Of a stretch of 33,757 nucleotides of DNA, positions 1-7,643 are shown one piece after another. Within the stretch, counting starts at the first letter, position 1. Each line of letters starts with the position of its first letter. Both the position numbers and the translations under genes were made by a program. Source of the stretch: Prevotella sp. (GTDB taxonomy: Bacteria; Bacteroidota; Bacteroidia; Bacteroidales; Bacteroidaceae). The notes under the pieces are model-generated. The model saw only the letters and a list, made by a program, of their open reading frames with translations, was not told the origin of the DNA and did not search any database. Where the stretch lies: the NCBI GenBank assembly GCA_017650905.1, contig JAGCDZ010000011.1, forward strand, positions 1 through 33,757, written 5' to 3'.

Positions 1-77
1 AATGAGAAGGAAAGGTAGAAGCAGCACACAAGAATCAGAAGCACTGCAATAAATTTAACAATTCCTTTGTTTTGCAT
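1..77 (-). CDS. secDF: Protein translocase SecD/SecDF, N-terminal fragment
   Basis: Only the first 25 codons and two bases are inside the window; the gene runs off the left edge on the minus strand. The reading starts at the CAT at 75-77 and gives MQNKGIVKFIAV followed by a hydrophobic segment ending in FYLSFS. This resembles the start of the fused SecDF protein of Bacteroidales as I remember it, including the MQNKG opening and the first membrane helix. SecDF uses the proton gradient to help complete protein export through SecYEG. A TATATTTG promoter at 135-142 points at it. The identification rests on a very short stretch. Confidence 0.6.
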   Translation of the reverse strand, partial: MQNKGIVKFIAVLLILVCCFYLSFS

Positions 78-134
78 TTTGATTTTTAATATTATTTGAT
101 ATTATTATATTCTGTTCGTGCATATTTTAGCGTG

Positions 135-142
135 CAAATATA
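135..142 (-). promoter_or_regulatory. Predicted promoter (-7 box) for secDF
   Basis: Minus-strand TATATTTG followed by CACGC fits the Bacteroidota -7 consensus TAnnTTTG. It lies 58 bp upstream of the secDF start. No clear TTTG -33 box is present at the expected distance. Confidence 0.5.
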
Positions 143-156
143 GTGCTTTTTTTTGA

Positions 157-207
157 GAGGGAAAAATTTCTCGTCAAAAAAGACACTTTTTTTAAGGATT
201 TTCCCTC
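157..207 (-). terminator. Possible terminator hairpin after the EEP gene
   Basis: A perfect 9-bp inverted repeat (GAGGGAAAA at 157-165, its complement at 199-207) flanks a T/A-rich stretch. One arm covers the last codons of the phosphatase-family gene. The loop is large (33 nt), so the call is weak. Confidence 0.3.
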
Positions 208-1286
208 ATTTTTATGTGGCAGATGATAGGAAAATGGTCACTGGCGTCCATTTCGTCGTCAATCTGACAATTGTATGGTTGAAGGTCTGGTGAGCATAAA
301 ATATGATCAATTCTGAAATAGTATCCTTTCTGATTATATGACAAACCGAGACCTTTTCCAGTTGTTTGGAAGCAGTCTGTGAGTCCTTGGGCGATGGTGC
401 GTCGTGCGTAGGAGATGGGGGTATCGTTGAAGTCACCACACACGATGATGGGGTATTGCCTATGGGCTTCGATATAGCGATGGACGGCATCAGCCTGAGG
501 GGCACGTTTGGCATTGTTCTTTCCCAGTTTCTCGATAAGGAACATCGATTCGGTTTTGGCGGTATCGCGCTTCATCTTGCCTCGTATCAGGCGCTCGTAG
601 TTCTCGCGCTCAGTATCTGTGAGGTGAGTGCTTTCCAAGTGGTTGTTGATAACCAGTAGGGTGTCCTTGTCTGTTTTCAGGTAGTAGGCCACTGAGCCGT
701 TGGACCTTGAGGGATATTGGATGCGCTCCTTGCGGATAATGGGATATCGGGTGTGGATGCCCACGCAATTGAAGATGAGGGCATTCTTGTGAAGCACAGT
801 GGTATCGTTGTAGGGGTATATTTTCTCATATCGCTGCATAACGAACCTTCGCCAGGTATCGACATCCTCCTGCAAACAGACAATATCGGCATTCTGACGC
901 GCCAGATAGTTGAAGACGGTGTCGAAACCTTTCTCGTATTTATAGTTGCCTCCATAGGTGCAGACGTTATACGAGATGAGTTTAATGGTCTGATCAGGTA
1001 CATCCTGACGCATGTTGAGCGGCATGAACAAAGTGATGGGCACGTATGCTGCTGCAAAGCCGGCTATAGGTATCCAGGCCTTCTTCCATTTGACGCAGAG
1101 CCAGAAGAACAGGAACAATAGATTCACCAGCAGGAATACTGGGAAAGTCATGCCCATGACGGAAAGGATGGGATGATGCTCTGGATTAATCCTGTCGGAA
1201 TAGCCAGCCAACAACATCAGCAAGATGGTAGCGATGTTGGCGCCAGCAATCAGATTGACAACAAATGACTTGATTTGCTTGATCAT
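192..1286 (-). CDS. Membrane-anchored endonuclease/exonuclease/phosphatase family protein
   Basis: This 364-residue protein has three hydrophobic segments at about 8-27, 38-64 and 70-90, followed by a complete EEP (DNase I-like) domain. The metal and catalytic motifs are visible: ISYN (N107), CLQE (E140), NNHLES (H216), CGDFND (D285, N287), RIDHI (D327) and the terminal SDH (349-351). Family members hydrolyse phosphodiesters or phosphate esters of nucleic acids, inositol phosphates or sphingolipids. The substrate here cannot be read from sequence, and the anchor implies action at the membrane. The start overlaps the stop of the upstream rhomboid gene by 4 bp, so the two are probably translationally coupled. 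Confidence 0.85.
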   Translation of the reverse strand: MIKQIKSFVVNLIAGANIATILLMLLAGYSDRINPEHHPILSVMGMTFPVFLLVNLLFLFFWLCVKWKKAWIPIAGFAAAYVPITLFMPLNMRQDVPDQTIKLISYNVCTYGGNYKYEKGFDTVFNYLARQNADIVCLQEDVDTWRRFVMQRYEKIYPYNDTTVLHKNALIFNCVGIHTRYPIIRKERIQYPSRSNGSVAYYLKTDKDTLLVINNHLESTHLTDTERENYERLIRGKMKRDTAKTESMFLIEKLGKNNAKRAPQADAVHRYIEAHRQYPIIVCGDFNDTPISYARRTIAQGLTDCFQTTGKGLGLSYNQKGYYFRIDHILCSPDLQPYNCQIDDEMDASDHFPIICHIKMRENP

Positions 1287-2215
1287 TGCTTGCTGGCCTC
1301 GAACAATTTTTGTTTTTCTTCCTTGGTCAGACTGTCATAACCGCTCTTGCGGATTTTGTCGAGTATGGCGTCTATCTCTTCCTGGTTTTTACGCTTGCGG
1401 GCGTTGTATTCCATATCGTCCTGCTTCGAACCGCCCCGCTCTGCGTGCATGTTAGGATTACTGGTGTTCTTCTGTTGTTGGCGTTGGTCGAAGTTGCGTT
1501 TCAGGCCTTCAAAGAACTCGCGTCCACGACTACGGTCGAAATTGGAGTCAGGATGGAGGTTCCAATAGCGTATCATCAGGAATCCGAAGAGCATACCACC
1601 TAAATGGGCCGTATGAGCCACACCGTCGCCTGCAGCTGTGATGGACGAATAGAACTCGATGGCCACATAGCCCAGTACGAACCACTTGGCTTTGATAGGG
1701 AAGGGGAAGGGTATAATAAACAACCGTTCGTTGGGGAACGACATACCAAAGGCGAGGATGACGGCATAAACAGCACCTGAAGCACCAATGGTGGTCCATG
1801 CATTCAACTGTTGGCTGAGTTGCTGTCCCACTACGAAGAGCTCAGCTACACCAATGCTCGGATCTTGCTCGTGGATAGTAAAATAGAAAGAAGCAAACTG
1901 GGCTATTTCCTGACATAAACCAGCGCCTATGCCGCAGCAAATGTAATAAAAAAGGAATTTCTTCGGACCCCATACGTTTTCTATCACGCAGCCGAACATC
2001 CACAAGCCGAACATATTGCTCAGAATGTGCATGAAATTAGCGTGTAGAAACAGGTAAGTGACCAGTTGGTAGAAGTGGAAATCCTCAGCCATGAAAAAGT
2101 GAAGACCTCCGATATCAGCGAGGTCGATTCCACGCATCTGCAAGACTACCGTCGCCAGAAATGCGATGAAGTTGATAATCAACAGATTCTTTGTAATAGT
2201 GGGTATGCGAAACAT
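1283..2215 (-). CDS. Rhomboid family intramembrane serine protease
   Basis: A 310-residue polytopic membrane protein with the rhomboid signature: GASGAVYA around residues 144-151 (nucleophile S146) and HTAHLGG (catalytic H204). Rhomboids cleave substrate transmembrane helices within the bilayer. The C-terminal tail (about 215-310) is hydrophilic and charged, rich in K, E, Q and N. I start at 2215 (MFRIPTITKN) rather than at the upstream in-frame ATG at 2296, because a TAATTTTG promoter at 2294-2301 would lie on top of the longer start. It overlaps the downstream EEP gene by 4 bp. The substrate is unknown. Confidence 0.88.
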   Translation of the reverse strand: MFRIPTITKNLLIINFIAFLATVVLQMRGIDLADIGGLHFFMAEDFHFYQLVTYLFLHANFMHILSNMFGLWMFGCVIENVWGPKKFLFYYICCGIGAGLCQEIAQFASFYFTIHEQDPSIGVAELFVVGQQLSQQLNAWTTIGASGAVYAVILAFGMSFPNERLFIIPFPFPIKAKWFVLGYVAIEFYSSITAAGDGVAHTAHLGGMLFGFLMIRYWNLHPDSNFDRSRGREFFEGLKRNFDQRQQQKNTSNPNMHAERGGSKQDDMEYNARKRKNQEEIDAILDKIRKSGYDSLTKEEKQKLFEASKQ

Positions 2216-2293
2216 CTTTTTTCTGTAATTTGCTAATTTGTAATCTCTTGTGATAACTGATAGGATGCACAAGCACTTTTCAGTATTTTGGCG

Positions 2294-2301
2294 CAAAATT
2301 A
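2294..2301 (-). promoter_or_regulatory. Predicted promoter (-7 box) for the rhomboid-EEP pair
   Basis: Minus-strand TAATTTTG followed by CGCC, 79 bp upstream of the chosen rhomboid start. It supports the shorter rhomboid start. No clear TTTG box lies upstream. Confidence 0.5.
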
Positions 2302-2383
2302 CGAAAAATATCTTGTTTTGGGGCTAAAAATGGGGCTTTATCAACTATTTTTCAATAAAAAAGCAATTTTTTCGGTTTTTTTG

Positions 2384-2414
2384 TTGTTTTTTTAATAACT
2401 TTCCCTTATATTTG
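2384..2414 (+). promoter_or_regulatory. Predicted promoter for HU
   Basis: A -7 box TATATTTG at 2407-2414 has a TTG (2384-2386) 20 bp upstream inside a T-rich tract. The distance to the HU start is 56 bp. It matches the Bacteroidota promoter layout. Confidence 0.6.
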
Positions 2415-2470
2415 CGAAGGAATTCATGAATATTTTAATTTTTACTATAATTTTTTAAATTAACATCATT

Positions 2471-2740
2471 ATGAACAAAACAGAATTGGTAGAGAAGATT
2501 GCAGCAGGTGCTGGTCTCTCAAAGGTAGACGCAAAGAAGGCTCTTGACGCAACAGTAGCAGCTATTAAGGGTGCTCTGAAGGATGGTGACAAGGTACAGC
2601 TCGTTGGTTTTGGTACATTCAGTGTAACCAAGCGCCCAGCTCGTGAGGGTATCAACCCCGCTACCAAGGAGAAGATTAAGATTGCTGCCAAGAAGGTTGC
2701 TAAGTTCAAGGCTGGTGCTGAGCTCGCAGACGCTCTCTAA
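2471..2740 (+). CDS. HU family DNA-binding protein
   Basis: An 89-residue protein of standard HU length. It has the N-terminal helical dimerisation part ([11 protein letters not shown]), the conserved GFGTFSV turn at about 46-52, and the DNA-gripping arm around 54-75 with the R-x-G-x-NP-x-T sequence (REGINPAT). HU bends and compacts DNA as a homo- or heterodimer and supports replication, recombination and transcription. Single gene with its own promoter and a strong terminator directly after it. Codon use is strongly biased, as expected of an abundant protein. Confidence 0.95.
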   Translation: MNKTELVEKIAAGAGLSKVDAKKALDATVAAIKGALKDGDKVQLVGFGTFSVTKRPAREGINPATKEKIKIAAKKVAKFKAGAELADAL

Positions 2741-2765
2741 ACCTTATTTTGTAAACAAAAATTAA

Positions 2766-2791
2766 GGGGTTCCAAACGGAGCCCCTTTTTT
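2766..2791 (+). terminator. Rho-independent terminator after HU
   Basis: GGGGTTCC pairs with GGAGCCCC (one G-T pair) around an AAAC loop, followed by six T. It lies 25 bp after the HU stop. Confidence 0.9.
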
Positions 2792-2799
2792 GTGCTGTT

Positions 2800-3603
2800 T
2801 TATTTCGGTTGTTTGCCGATATAGGCAAGAATTCCGCCATCCACGTAGAGCACGTGTCCATTGACAGCATCTGAAGCATGAGATGCGAGGAAGACGGCAG
2901 GACCACCCAACTCAGAAGGATCGAGCCAACGGCCAGCAGGTGTCTTGGCGCAGATGAAACTGTCGAACGGATGACGGCTGCCATCAGCCTGACGCTCGCG
3001 AAGAGGTGCTGTCTGTGGAGTCGCAATATAACCTGGGCCGATACCGTTACACTGGATGTTGTACTCACCATACTCAGAGCAGATATTGCGGGTGAGCATC
3101 TTCAGACCACCTTTGGCAGCTGCATAGGCGCTGACAGTCTCGCGACCTAACTCAGACATCATCGAGCAGATGTTGATGATCTTGCCCTCGCGACGCTCTA
3201 TCATCTCAGGAATCACAGCCGATGAGCAGATGAACGGACCAACGAGGTCGATATCGATGACCTGCTGGAACTCTGCACGCTTCATCTCGTGCATGGGGAT
3301 ACGCTTGATAATACCTGCATTGTTAACGAGAATGTCAATCTGGCCTACCTCCTTATGGATGGTCTCCACAAGAGCCGCTACAGCATTCTCGTCAGTCACG
3401 TCGCAGACATAGCCCTTTACGTTGCTGATGCCAGCCTCCTTGTAATTGTCCAGACCACGCTGCAGGGCAGCCTCGTTGATGTCGTTAAAGATGATGGTCT
3501 TTGCACCAGCAGCTACGAAAGCTTTAGCAATGTTGAAACCAATTCCATAAGATGCACCTGTAATCCATGCATTCTTACCTTCAAGTGAAAATAAATTTGC
3601 CAT
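2800..3603 (-). CDS. SDR family NAD(P)-dependent oxidoreductase (gluconate 5-dehydrogenase-like)
   Basis: A 267-residue classical short-chain dehydrogenase. The cofactor motif TGASYGIG is at 15-22, NNAG at 94-97, and the catalytic residues are S147, Y160 and K164 (YAAAK). The C-terminal RWLDPSELGGPAVFLAS and YVDGG segments are typical. The overall sequence resembles gluconate 5-dehydrogenase/2-deoxy-gluconate 3-dehydrogenase enzymes, which interconvert keto-sugar acids in hexuronate or gluconate use. The exact substrate is not certain. No sugar-acid genes adjoin it; it lies just downstream of tRNA-Gln and may be co-transcribed with it. Confidence 0.88.
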   Translation of the reverse strand: MANLFSLEGKNAWITGASYGIGFNIAKAFVAAGAKTIIFNDINEAALQRGLDNYKEAGISNVKGYVCDVTDENAVAALVETIHKEVGQIDILVNNAGIIKRIPMHEMKRAEFQQVIDIDLVGPFICSSAVIPEMIERREGKIINICSMMSELGRETVSAYAAAKGGLKMLTRNICSEYGEYNIQCNGIGPGYIATPQTAPLRERQADGSRHPFDSFICAKTPAGRWLDPSELGGPAVFLASHASDAVNGHVLYVDGGILAYIGKQPK

Positions 3604-3635
3604 AATTCTGTTTGTTTTAGAAGTTGTTTTAGTAG

Positions 3636-3706
3636 TTGGACGACTCGGATTCGAACCGGGAATGACAGAACCAAAACCTGTAGTGTTACCATTACACCAT
3701 CGTCCA
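3636..3706 (-). tRNA. tRNA-Gln (anticodon TTG)
   Basis: The minus strand folds as a cloverleaf: acceptor stem TGGACGA/TCGTCCA, an anticodon stem-loop with loop TTTTGGT (anticodon TTG, decoding CAA/CAG), and a T loop TTCGAAT. The T stem has one C-A mismatch. CCA is not encoded. Base 73 is A. A promoter with both boxes lies about 76 bp upstream. Confidence 0.93.
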
Positions 3707-3781
3707 AAATCGCGATAGACAAGTGCACTGAAAGATCACTTTCAAATTGCCGAGCGTGAGCGATTTATTCAATTGCGGCTG

Positions 3782-3812
3782 CAAAGGTACAAAATTAATT
3801 TGAAGTACCAAA
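3782..3812 (-). promoter_or_regulatory. Predicted promoter for tRNA-Gln
   Basis: Minus-strand -7 box TACCTTTG (3789-3782) followed by CAGCCG, with a TTTG -33 box at 3812-3809 and a 19-bp spacer. This is one of the best consensus matches in the window. It sits inside an inverted repeat (3777-3823). Confidence 0.7.
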
Positions 3813-3828
3813 ATTTTGCAGCCAAATA

Positions 3829-5124
3829 TTACTTGACAATCAGCAAGTAGTAGTTCTTTTTGCCCTTCTGAGCCAGCAGATACTTGCCGTCAATAAGGTC
3901 ATCAGCAGTAATCTCACGATTCTGATCCGTGAGTTTCTCCTTGTTCAGGCTGACACCACCACCCTGCACCATCTTGCGCATCTCACCCTTTGAGGGGAAT
4001 ACGGGGGCAATGGTCGTGAACAGTTCGATGGCAGGCTGACCCAGCTGGTCCTTGGTGATCTCAAACTGAGGCACACCGTCGAACACATCGAGGAAGGTCT
4101 GCTCATCGAGTTTCTCCAGACCCTCTTTCGTTGACTTGCCGAAAAGCAGGTTAGAGGCTTCGATGGCTGCATCGAGAGCTTCTTGCGAGTGAACCATCAC
4201 GGTAACCTCTTCAGCCAGACGCTTCTGCAGCACACGACGGCCAGGATCCTGCTTGTGCTCCTCGACGAGAGCATCAATCACCTCTTTCTCTAGCGAGGTG
4301 AAGATCTTGATGTACTTTTCTGCATCATCGTCGCTGACATTCAGCCAGAACTGATAGAACTTATACGGTGTAGTGCGCTTGGGATCGAGCCAGATGTTAC
4401 CGCTTTCAGTCTTACCGAACTTCTTACCATCGCTCTTGGTGATAAGTGGGCAGGTGAGGGCGAATGCCTCATTCTCGTAACCCAGCGTACGACGGATAAG
4501 CTCCGTTCCTGTCGTAATGTTACCCCACTGGTCGTTGCCACCCAACTGCAACTTGCAGTTCTTGTGCTGATAGAGGTAGAGGAAGTCGTAACCCTGCAAC
4601 AACTGGTAGGTGAACTCTGTGAATGAGAGACCGTCGCGAGCCGTACCGTTCAGACGCTGCTGTACGCTGTCCTTCGCCATCATATAGTTAACGGTGATGT
4701 GCTTACCCACCTCACGTGCGAAATCGAGGAAGGTGAAGTCCTTCATCCAGTCATAGTTGTTTACCATCTCAGCGGCATTGGCGTCCTTTGACTCGAAATC
4801 GAGGAACTTCGACACCTGCTTCTTGATACACTCCTGATTGTGGTAAAGGGTCTCTGCATTGAGCAGGTTACGCTCCTGACTCTTGCCTGAGGGGTCACCA
4901 ATCATGCCTGTAGCACCACCCACAAGGATGATGGGCTTATGACCACAACGCTGCAGGTGACGCAGCATCATAATGCCACACAGGTGGCCGATGTGCAGGG
5001 AGTCGGCTGTGGGGTCTGTACCCAGATAGGCTGTTACCATCTCCTTCTGGAGGAGTTCTTCAGTGCCAGGCATCATCTGTGCCAGCATACCACGCCATTT
5101 CAGTTCTTCAACAAAATTCTTCAT
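3829..5124 (-). CDS. tyrS: Tyrosine--tRNA ligase
   Basis: A 431-residue class I aminoacyl-tRNA synthetase that charges tRNA-Tyr. The HIGH motif is at 44-47 (SLHIGH), the KMSKS equivalent is KFGKT at 235-239, and the tyrosine-site segment GGNDQWGN lies at 195-202. The C-terminal part (about 365-431, with [13 protein letters not shown]) is the S4-like RNA-binding domain. Length is normal for the bacterial enzyme. It is the last gene of the run metK-DUF4271-hemD-rnpA-yidD-tyrS; the 31-bp gap from yidD is an A/G-rich stretch with roughly 7-bp periodicity. Confidence 0.97.
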   Translation of the reverse strand: MKNFVEELKWRGMLAQMMPGTEELLQKEMVTAYLGTDPTADSLHIGHLCGIMMLRHLQRCGHKPIILVGGATGMIGDPSGKSQERNLLNAETLYHNQECIKKQVSKFLDFESKDANAAEMVNNYDWMKDFTFLDFAREVGKHITVNYMMAKDSVQQRLNGTARDGLSFTEFTYQLLQGYDFLYLYQHKNCKLQLGGNDQWGNITTGTELIRRTLGYENEAFALTCPLITKSDGKKFGKTESGNIWLDPKRTTPYKFYQFWLNVSDDDAEKYIKIFTSLEKEVIDALVEEHKQDPGRRVLQKRLAEEVTVMVHSQEALDAAIEASNLLFGKSTKEGLEKLDEQTFLDVFDGVPQFEITKDQLGQPAIELFTTIAPVFPSKGEMRKMVQGGGVSLNKEKLTDQNREITADDLIDGKYLLAQKGKKNYYLLIVK

Positions 5125-5155
5125 ATCTCTTTTTCTTTTTTACTTTTATCTTTTC

Positions 5156-5425
5156 TTATGGTACTGGGTCGTAGCCAGAGCCACCCCAGGGGTTGCATCT
5201 CAGAATGCGCCAGATGGCCAACCAGAGTCCTTTAATGGGACCATATTTTTTCAGTGCCTGCTTGGCATATTCGCTACACGTGGGAGTAAATCGGCACGTA
5301 GCAGGGGTAAAGGGCGAGATGCAGGTCTGATAGAAGACAATGGGCAGGCACAGGATGAAGGTCACACAGATCTTGCAGATCTCGCAGATCTTCTTAATAA
5401 TCACTTTTATCTTCTCACCACTCAC
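5156..5425 (-). CDS. yidD: Membrane protein insertion efficiency factor YidD
   Basis: An 89-residue protein carrying the YidD signature: [20 protein letters not shown] then SEYA, and later [24 protein letters not shown] in its last part. YidD is a small membrane-associated protein that aids YidC-dependent insertion; the rnpA-yidD order is conserved widely. The proposed start is GTG at 5425, inside a heptamer-repeat tract that also contains the rnpA stop, so the exact start is uncertain. Residues 11-20 include a repeated I-C-x pattern encoded by a 9-bp repeat that also occurs in two skp genes of this window. Confidence 0.93.
   Translation of the reverse strand: MSGEKIKVIIKKICEICKICVTFILCLPIVFYQTCISPFTPATCRFTPTCSEYAKQALKKYGPIKGLWLAIWRILRCNPWGGSGYDPVP
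5364..5393 (-). repeat. 9-bp tandem repeat (ATCTGCNNN type) inside yidD
   Basis: On the minus strand three copies of ATCTGY plus three variable bases run in frame and encode I-C-x three times. The same unit in the same frame occurs at 21075-21104 and 21652-21678. Confidence 0.6.
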
Positions 5426-5442
5426 TTCTTACCTCTCACCTC
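5402..5442 (-). repeat. Heptamer array at the rnpA/yidD junction
   Basis: Minus-strand units such as GAGGTGA, GAGGTAA, GAAGTGA and GTGGTGA follow one another at a 7-bp period. The rnpA stop and the proposed yidD GTG start both lie inside. A 20-bp piece (5424-5443) recurs perfectly at 29044-29063. Confidence 0.7.
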
Positions 5443-5839
5443 TAAACTGTCTTTCAGCCACTTTTCCCAAAAGTCTTTTCACGCTTTTCTCCACCGTTGC
5501 ACTCTCATGGAGCTCATCAGCCAGCCAAATGAATGCAATGGCGAGTGTCTGCTCTTGCTGTACCTTCTCCGTTAGTATCTGTTTGTGGTGGCGGTAAGCC
5601 TCGCGCACCTGGCGCTTGACTCTGTTGCGGTCCACTGCATGTTTGAAGTGCCGTTTTGATACGCTAACCAAAACCTGTACGGGTATATTGTCTGCCATTC
5701 GTGCTGTCTCCATGACCACAATCCGCAAGGGAAAGACAGAAACGGAAAAACTGCTGCCTTTACTGAAGAGCTGTTCTATCAGTTTTCTGCTGACGATGCG
5801 CTCTCGCTTGTTGAAGGTCGGAGACGCGATGCCCGCCAT
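5429..5839 (-). CDS. rnpA: Ribonuclease P protein component
   Basis: A 136-residue basic protein. The conserved RNR motif (RNRVKR, 71-76) and the opening FNKRERIVSRKLIEQLFSKG are diagnostic for RnpA, which assists the RNase P RNA in maturing tRNA 5' ends. Its stop falls in a heptamer repeat and is 3 bp from the proposed yidD start, so the pair is likely coupled. A 21-bp A/T-rich gap separates it from hemD upstream. Confidence 0.95.
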   Translation of the reverse strand: MAGIASPTFNKRERIVSRKLIEQLFSKGSSFSVSVFPLRIVVMETARMADNIPVQVLVSVSKRHFKHAVDRNRVKRQVREAYRHHKQILTEKVQQEQTLAIAFIWLADELHESATVEKSVKRLLGKVAERQFRGER

Positions 5840-5860
5840 TATATATATAATAATGTATAA

Positions 5861-6610
5861 TTACTCCTGATTCTCAATCAGAAAATGCTGAAGGGCACTC
5901 GTCATTGAGGGATATTTCTCTGATGGAGCCTCGATGTCGAGTCGTAAGCCTGCGTCCCTTGCAGCCTTTGCCGTCGTAGGACCAAAGGTGGCGATGGCAA
6001 TCTTATCCTGTTTGAAGTTGGGGAAGTTCTTCATCAGTGACTCAATACCAGAGGGACTGAAGAAAATCAGCATGTCGTAATCGAAGGTCTTCACTTCCTC
6101 AGGTGTGAAATCGTTGCTGACAGTTTTGTACATGACACACTCGCAGTGCTGAAGCTTCTTGGAATCGAACAGAGTCTCAAGACTATTGCTATGTACATCG
6201 CTCATCGGCACGAGATACTTCTCGTTCTTATGCTTCACCATGGTTGGCACCAGATCGTCAATCTTACCCGTTTCCCCGAAGAAGACCTTACGTTTGCGAT
6301 ACTGCACATACTTCTGAATATAGAGCGCGATAGTCTCTGTTACGCAGAAGTATTTCATGTCCTCTGGAATCGTTACTCGCAGTTCCTTGGCCATATTAAA
6401 GAAATGATCAATGGCGTGGCGTGAAGTGAAAACAATGGCTGTGTAGTCCAGAATGTTCACCTTCTGTGTACGGAATTCCTTGGCAGTAATGCCTTCAACC
6501 TTGATGAATGGACGGAAAATCAATTCCACATCAAATCTGTTCGCAATATCGTAATATGGCGACTTCTCACTTGTTGGCTTAGGTTGTGAAACCAGAATCT
6601 TTTTGATCAT
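5861..6610 (-). CDS. hemD: Uroporphyrinogen-III synthase
   Basis: A 249-residue HemD-type protein, which closes hydroxymethylbilane to uroporphyrinogen III in tetrapyrrole synthesis. The family is poorly conserved. Supporting features are the opening KKILVSQP, the FTSRHAIDHFF segment at about 62-72, the FFSPSGIESL segment at about 188-197, and ATFGPTTAKAARDAG at about 211-225. It starts 7 bp after the DUF4271 gene. A promoter-like TACTTTTG inside the end of that upstream gene (6697-6704) may allow separate expression. Confidence 0.88.
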   Translation of the reverse strand: MIKKILVSQPKPTSEKSPYYDIANRFDVELIFRPFIKVEGITAKEFRTQKVNILDYTAIVFTSRHAIDHFFNMAKELRVTIPEDMKYFCVTETIALYIQKYVQYRKRKVFFGETGKIDDLVPTMVKHKNEKYLVPMSDVHSNSLETLFDSKKLQHCECVMYKTVSNDFTPEEVKTFDYDMLIFFSPSGIESLMKNFPNFKQDKIAIATFGPTTAKAARDAGLRLDIEAPSEKYPSMTSALQHFLIENQE

Positions 6611-6617
6611 TGGTGTC

Positions 6618-7640
6618 CTAAAAATTTATTGTCAGTGCATTGGTTATTATTCCAAGTCCACCCCAAAGAGCGAGCAAAGGGATGATTTCGAGGGTGCAAA
6701 AGTACAAAATAATCTGCAGAAATAACCCTTTTTTTCTGAAAAAGATAACAAAACACTTATAAAAAGTGAGGATTTTAACTAAAACGAGCACAAAAACGGC
6801 ATAAATGATGATGTTTTTGGGTGGCGCTTCGAAATAACTTTGGAATAAGATGGCAGGAAACAGTAAGGCCCCCTCAATGGCAGAAAGTAAAAGTATGGTG
6901 TATAACCATTGTCCATTATTTTTTCCTATGAAGAATGTGTAGTTCACTAGGGAATATAATGGATATTTCAGAACCATATAGATAATGATTATTAAAAAGA
7001 GGAGTCCGACGAACAAATACTCATCTTCGAAGACGAAAGTATCGGCCACATAGGCCTTCACATAGAAGAAATAAGCCATTGCCAATAGGAGACAAGCCTG
7101 TAAGGCAAAGAAAATCAGAGCTGTCACCTCGCTCGAGGTAGGTGTCTTAATATCCTCGCGTCTGGGAATATAGAAGAAATTCTTGATTTGCTGTATAACG
7201 TAGTTCTTGCTGATGGAAAAAGCCAGTAATGACATGATAAAGCATCCCAAAAGGATGGAACTGATGATGTTATCATTACTGATGTTATACGGAACAGGGT
7301 CACCTGCCATTCCAAAGGGTTCATGTGCCAATTCAGGGTGGTAGAGACTGTCGTCGGCCAAGAACTGTTCCTTGTTATAGTCGGGTATACGGATATCTCG
7401 TGGGTTATGTCCTTTATCATGGCCTGGCAAGTGGAGCGTATCTGGCTGTTCGCTATAGTGTATCTCTCCAGGTTGGAACCATGATTGGATGGCGGAGTCC
7501 TGTTGTGCAGGTGTAGCATCCTTAGGCAACAACTGCAGCACCTGGTAGGGTGTCTGAGGCTTTGCCGGATGCCTCACTACGGTATCGGCAATGAGGTCTG
7601 TGGCAGGTGTGCTTGTAAAGATGCTATCCTTAGTCAGCAT
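6618..7640 (-). CDS. DUF4271 domain-containing membrane protein
   Basis: A 340-residue protein with a soluble proline-rich N-terminal region (1-120) and about six predicted membrane helices (roughly 125-144, 170-197, 208-232, 245-268, 275-300, 305-330). The membrane part resembles the Bacteroidota-specific DUF4271 family; no function is established that I can name. Position is informative: 3 bp after metK and 7 bp before hemD, all co-directional. It may have a role in the envelope or in the haem-linked neighbourhood, but this is only context. Confidence 0.75.
   Translation of the reverse strand: MLTKDSIFTSTPATDLIADTVVRHPAKPQTPYQVLQLLPKDATPAQQDSAIQSWFQPGEIHYSEQPDTLHLPGHDKGHNPRDIRIPDYNKEQFLADDSLYHPELAHEPFGMAGDPVPYNISNDNIISSILLGCFIMSLLAFSISKNYVIQQIKNFFYIPRREDIKTPTSSEVTALIFFALQACLLLAMAYFFYVKAYVADTFVFEDEYLFVGLLFLIIIIYMVLKYPLYSLVNYTFFIGKNNGQWLYTILLLSAIEGALLFPAILFQSYFEAPPKNIIIYAVFVLVLVKILTFYKCFVIFFRKKGLFLQIILYFCTLEIIPLLALWGGLGIITNALTINF
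6697..6704 (-). promoter_or_regulatory. Possible internal promoter for hemD
   Basis: Minus-strand TACTTTTG followed by CACCC lies within the last 90 bp of the DUF4271 coding region, 87 bp before the hemD start. It matches the extended -7 form seen at metK and aroQ. There is no TTTG -33 box. Confidence 0.35.
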
Positions 7641-7643
7641 AGT

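Noticed and set aside
2216-2296. Longer rhomboid start at 2296
   Set aside because: It overlaps the TAATTTTG promoter and adds residues without family similarity.
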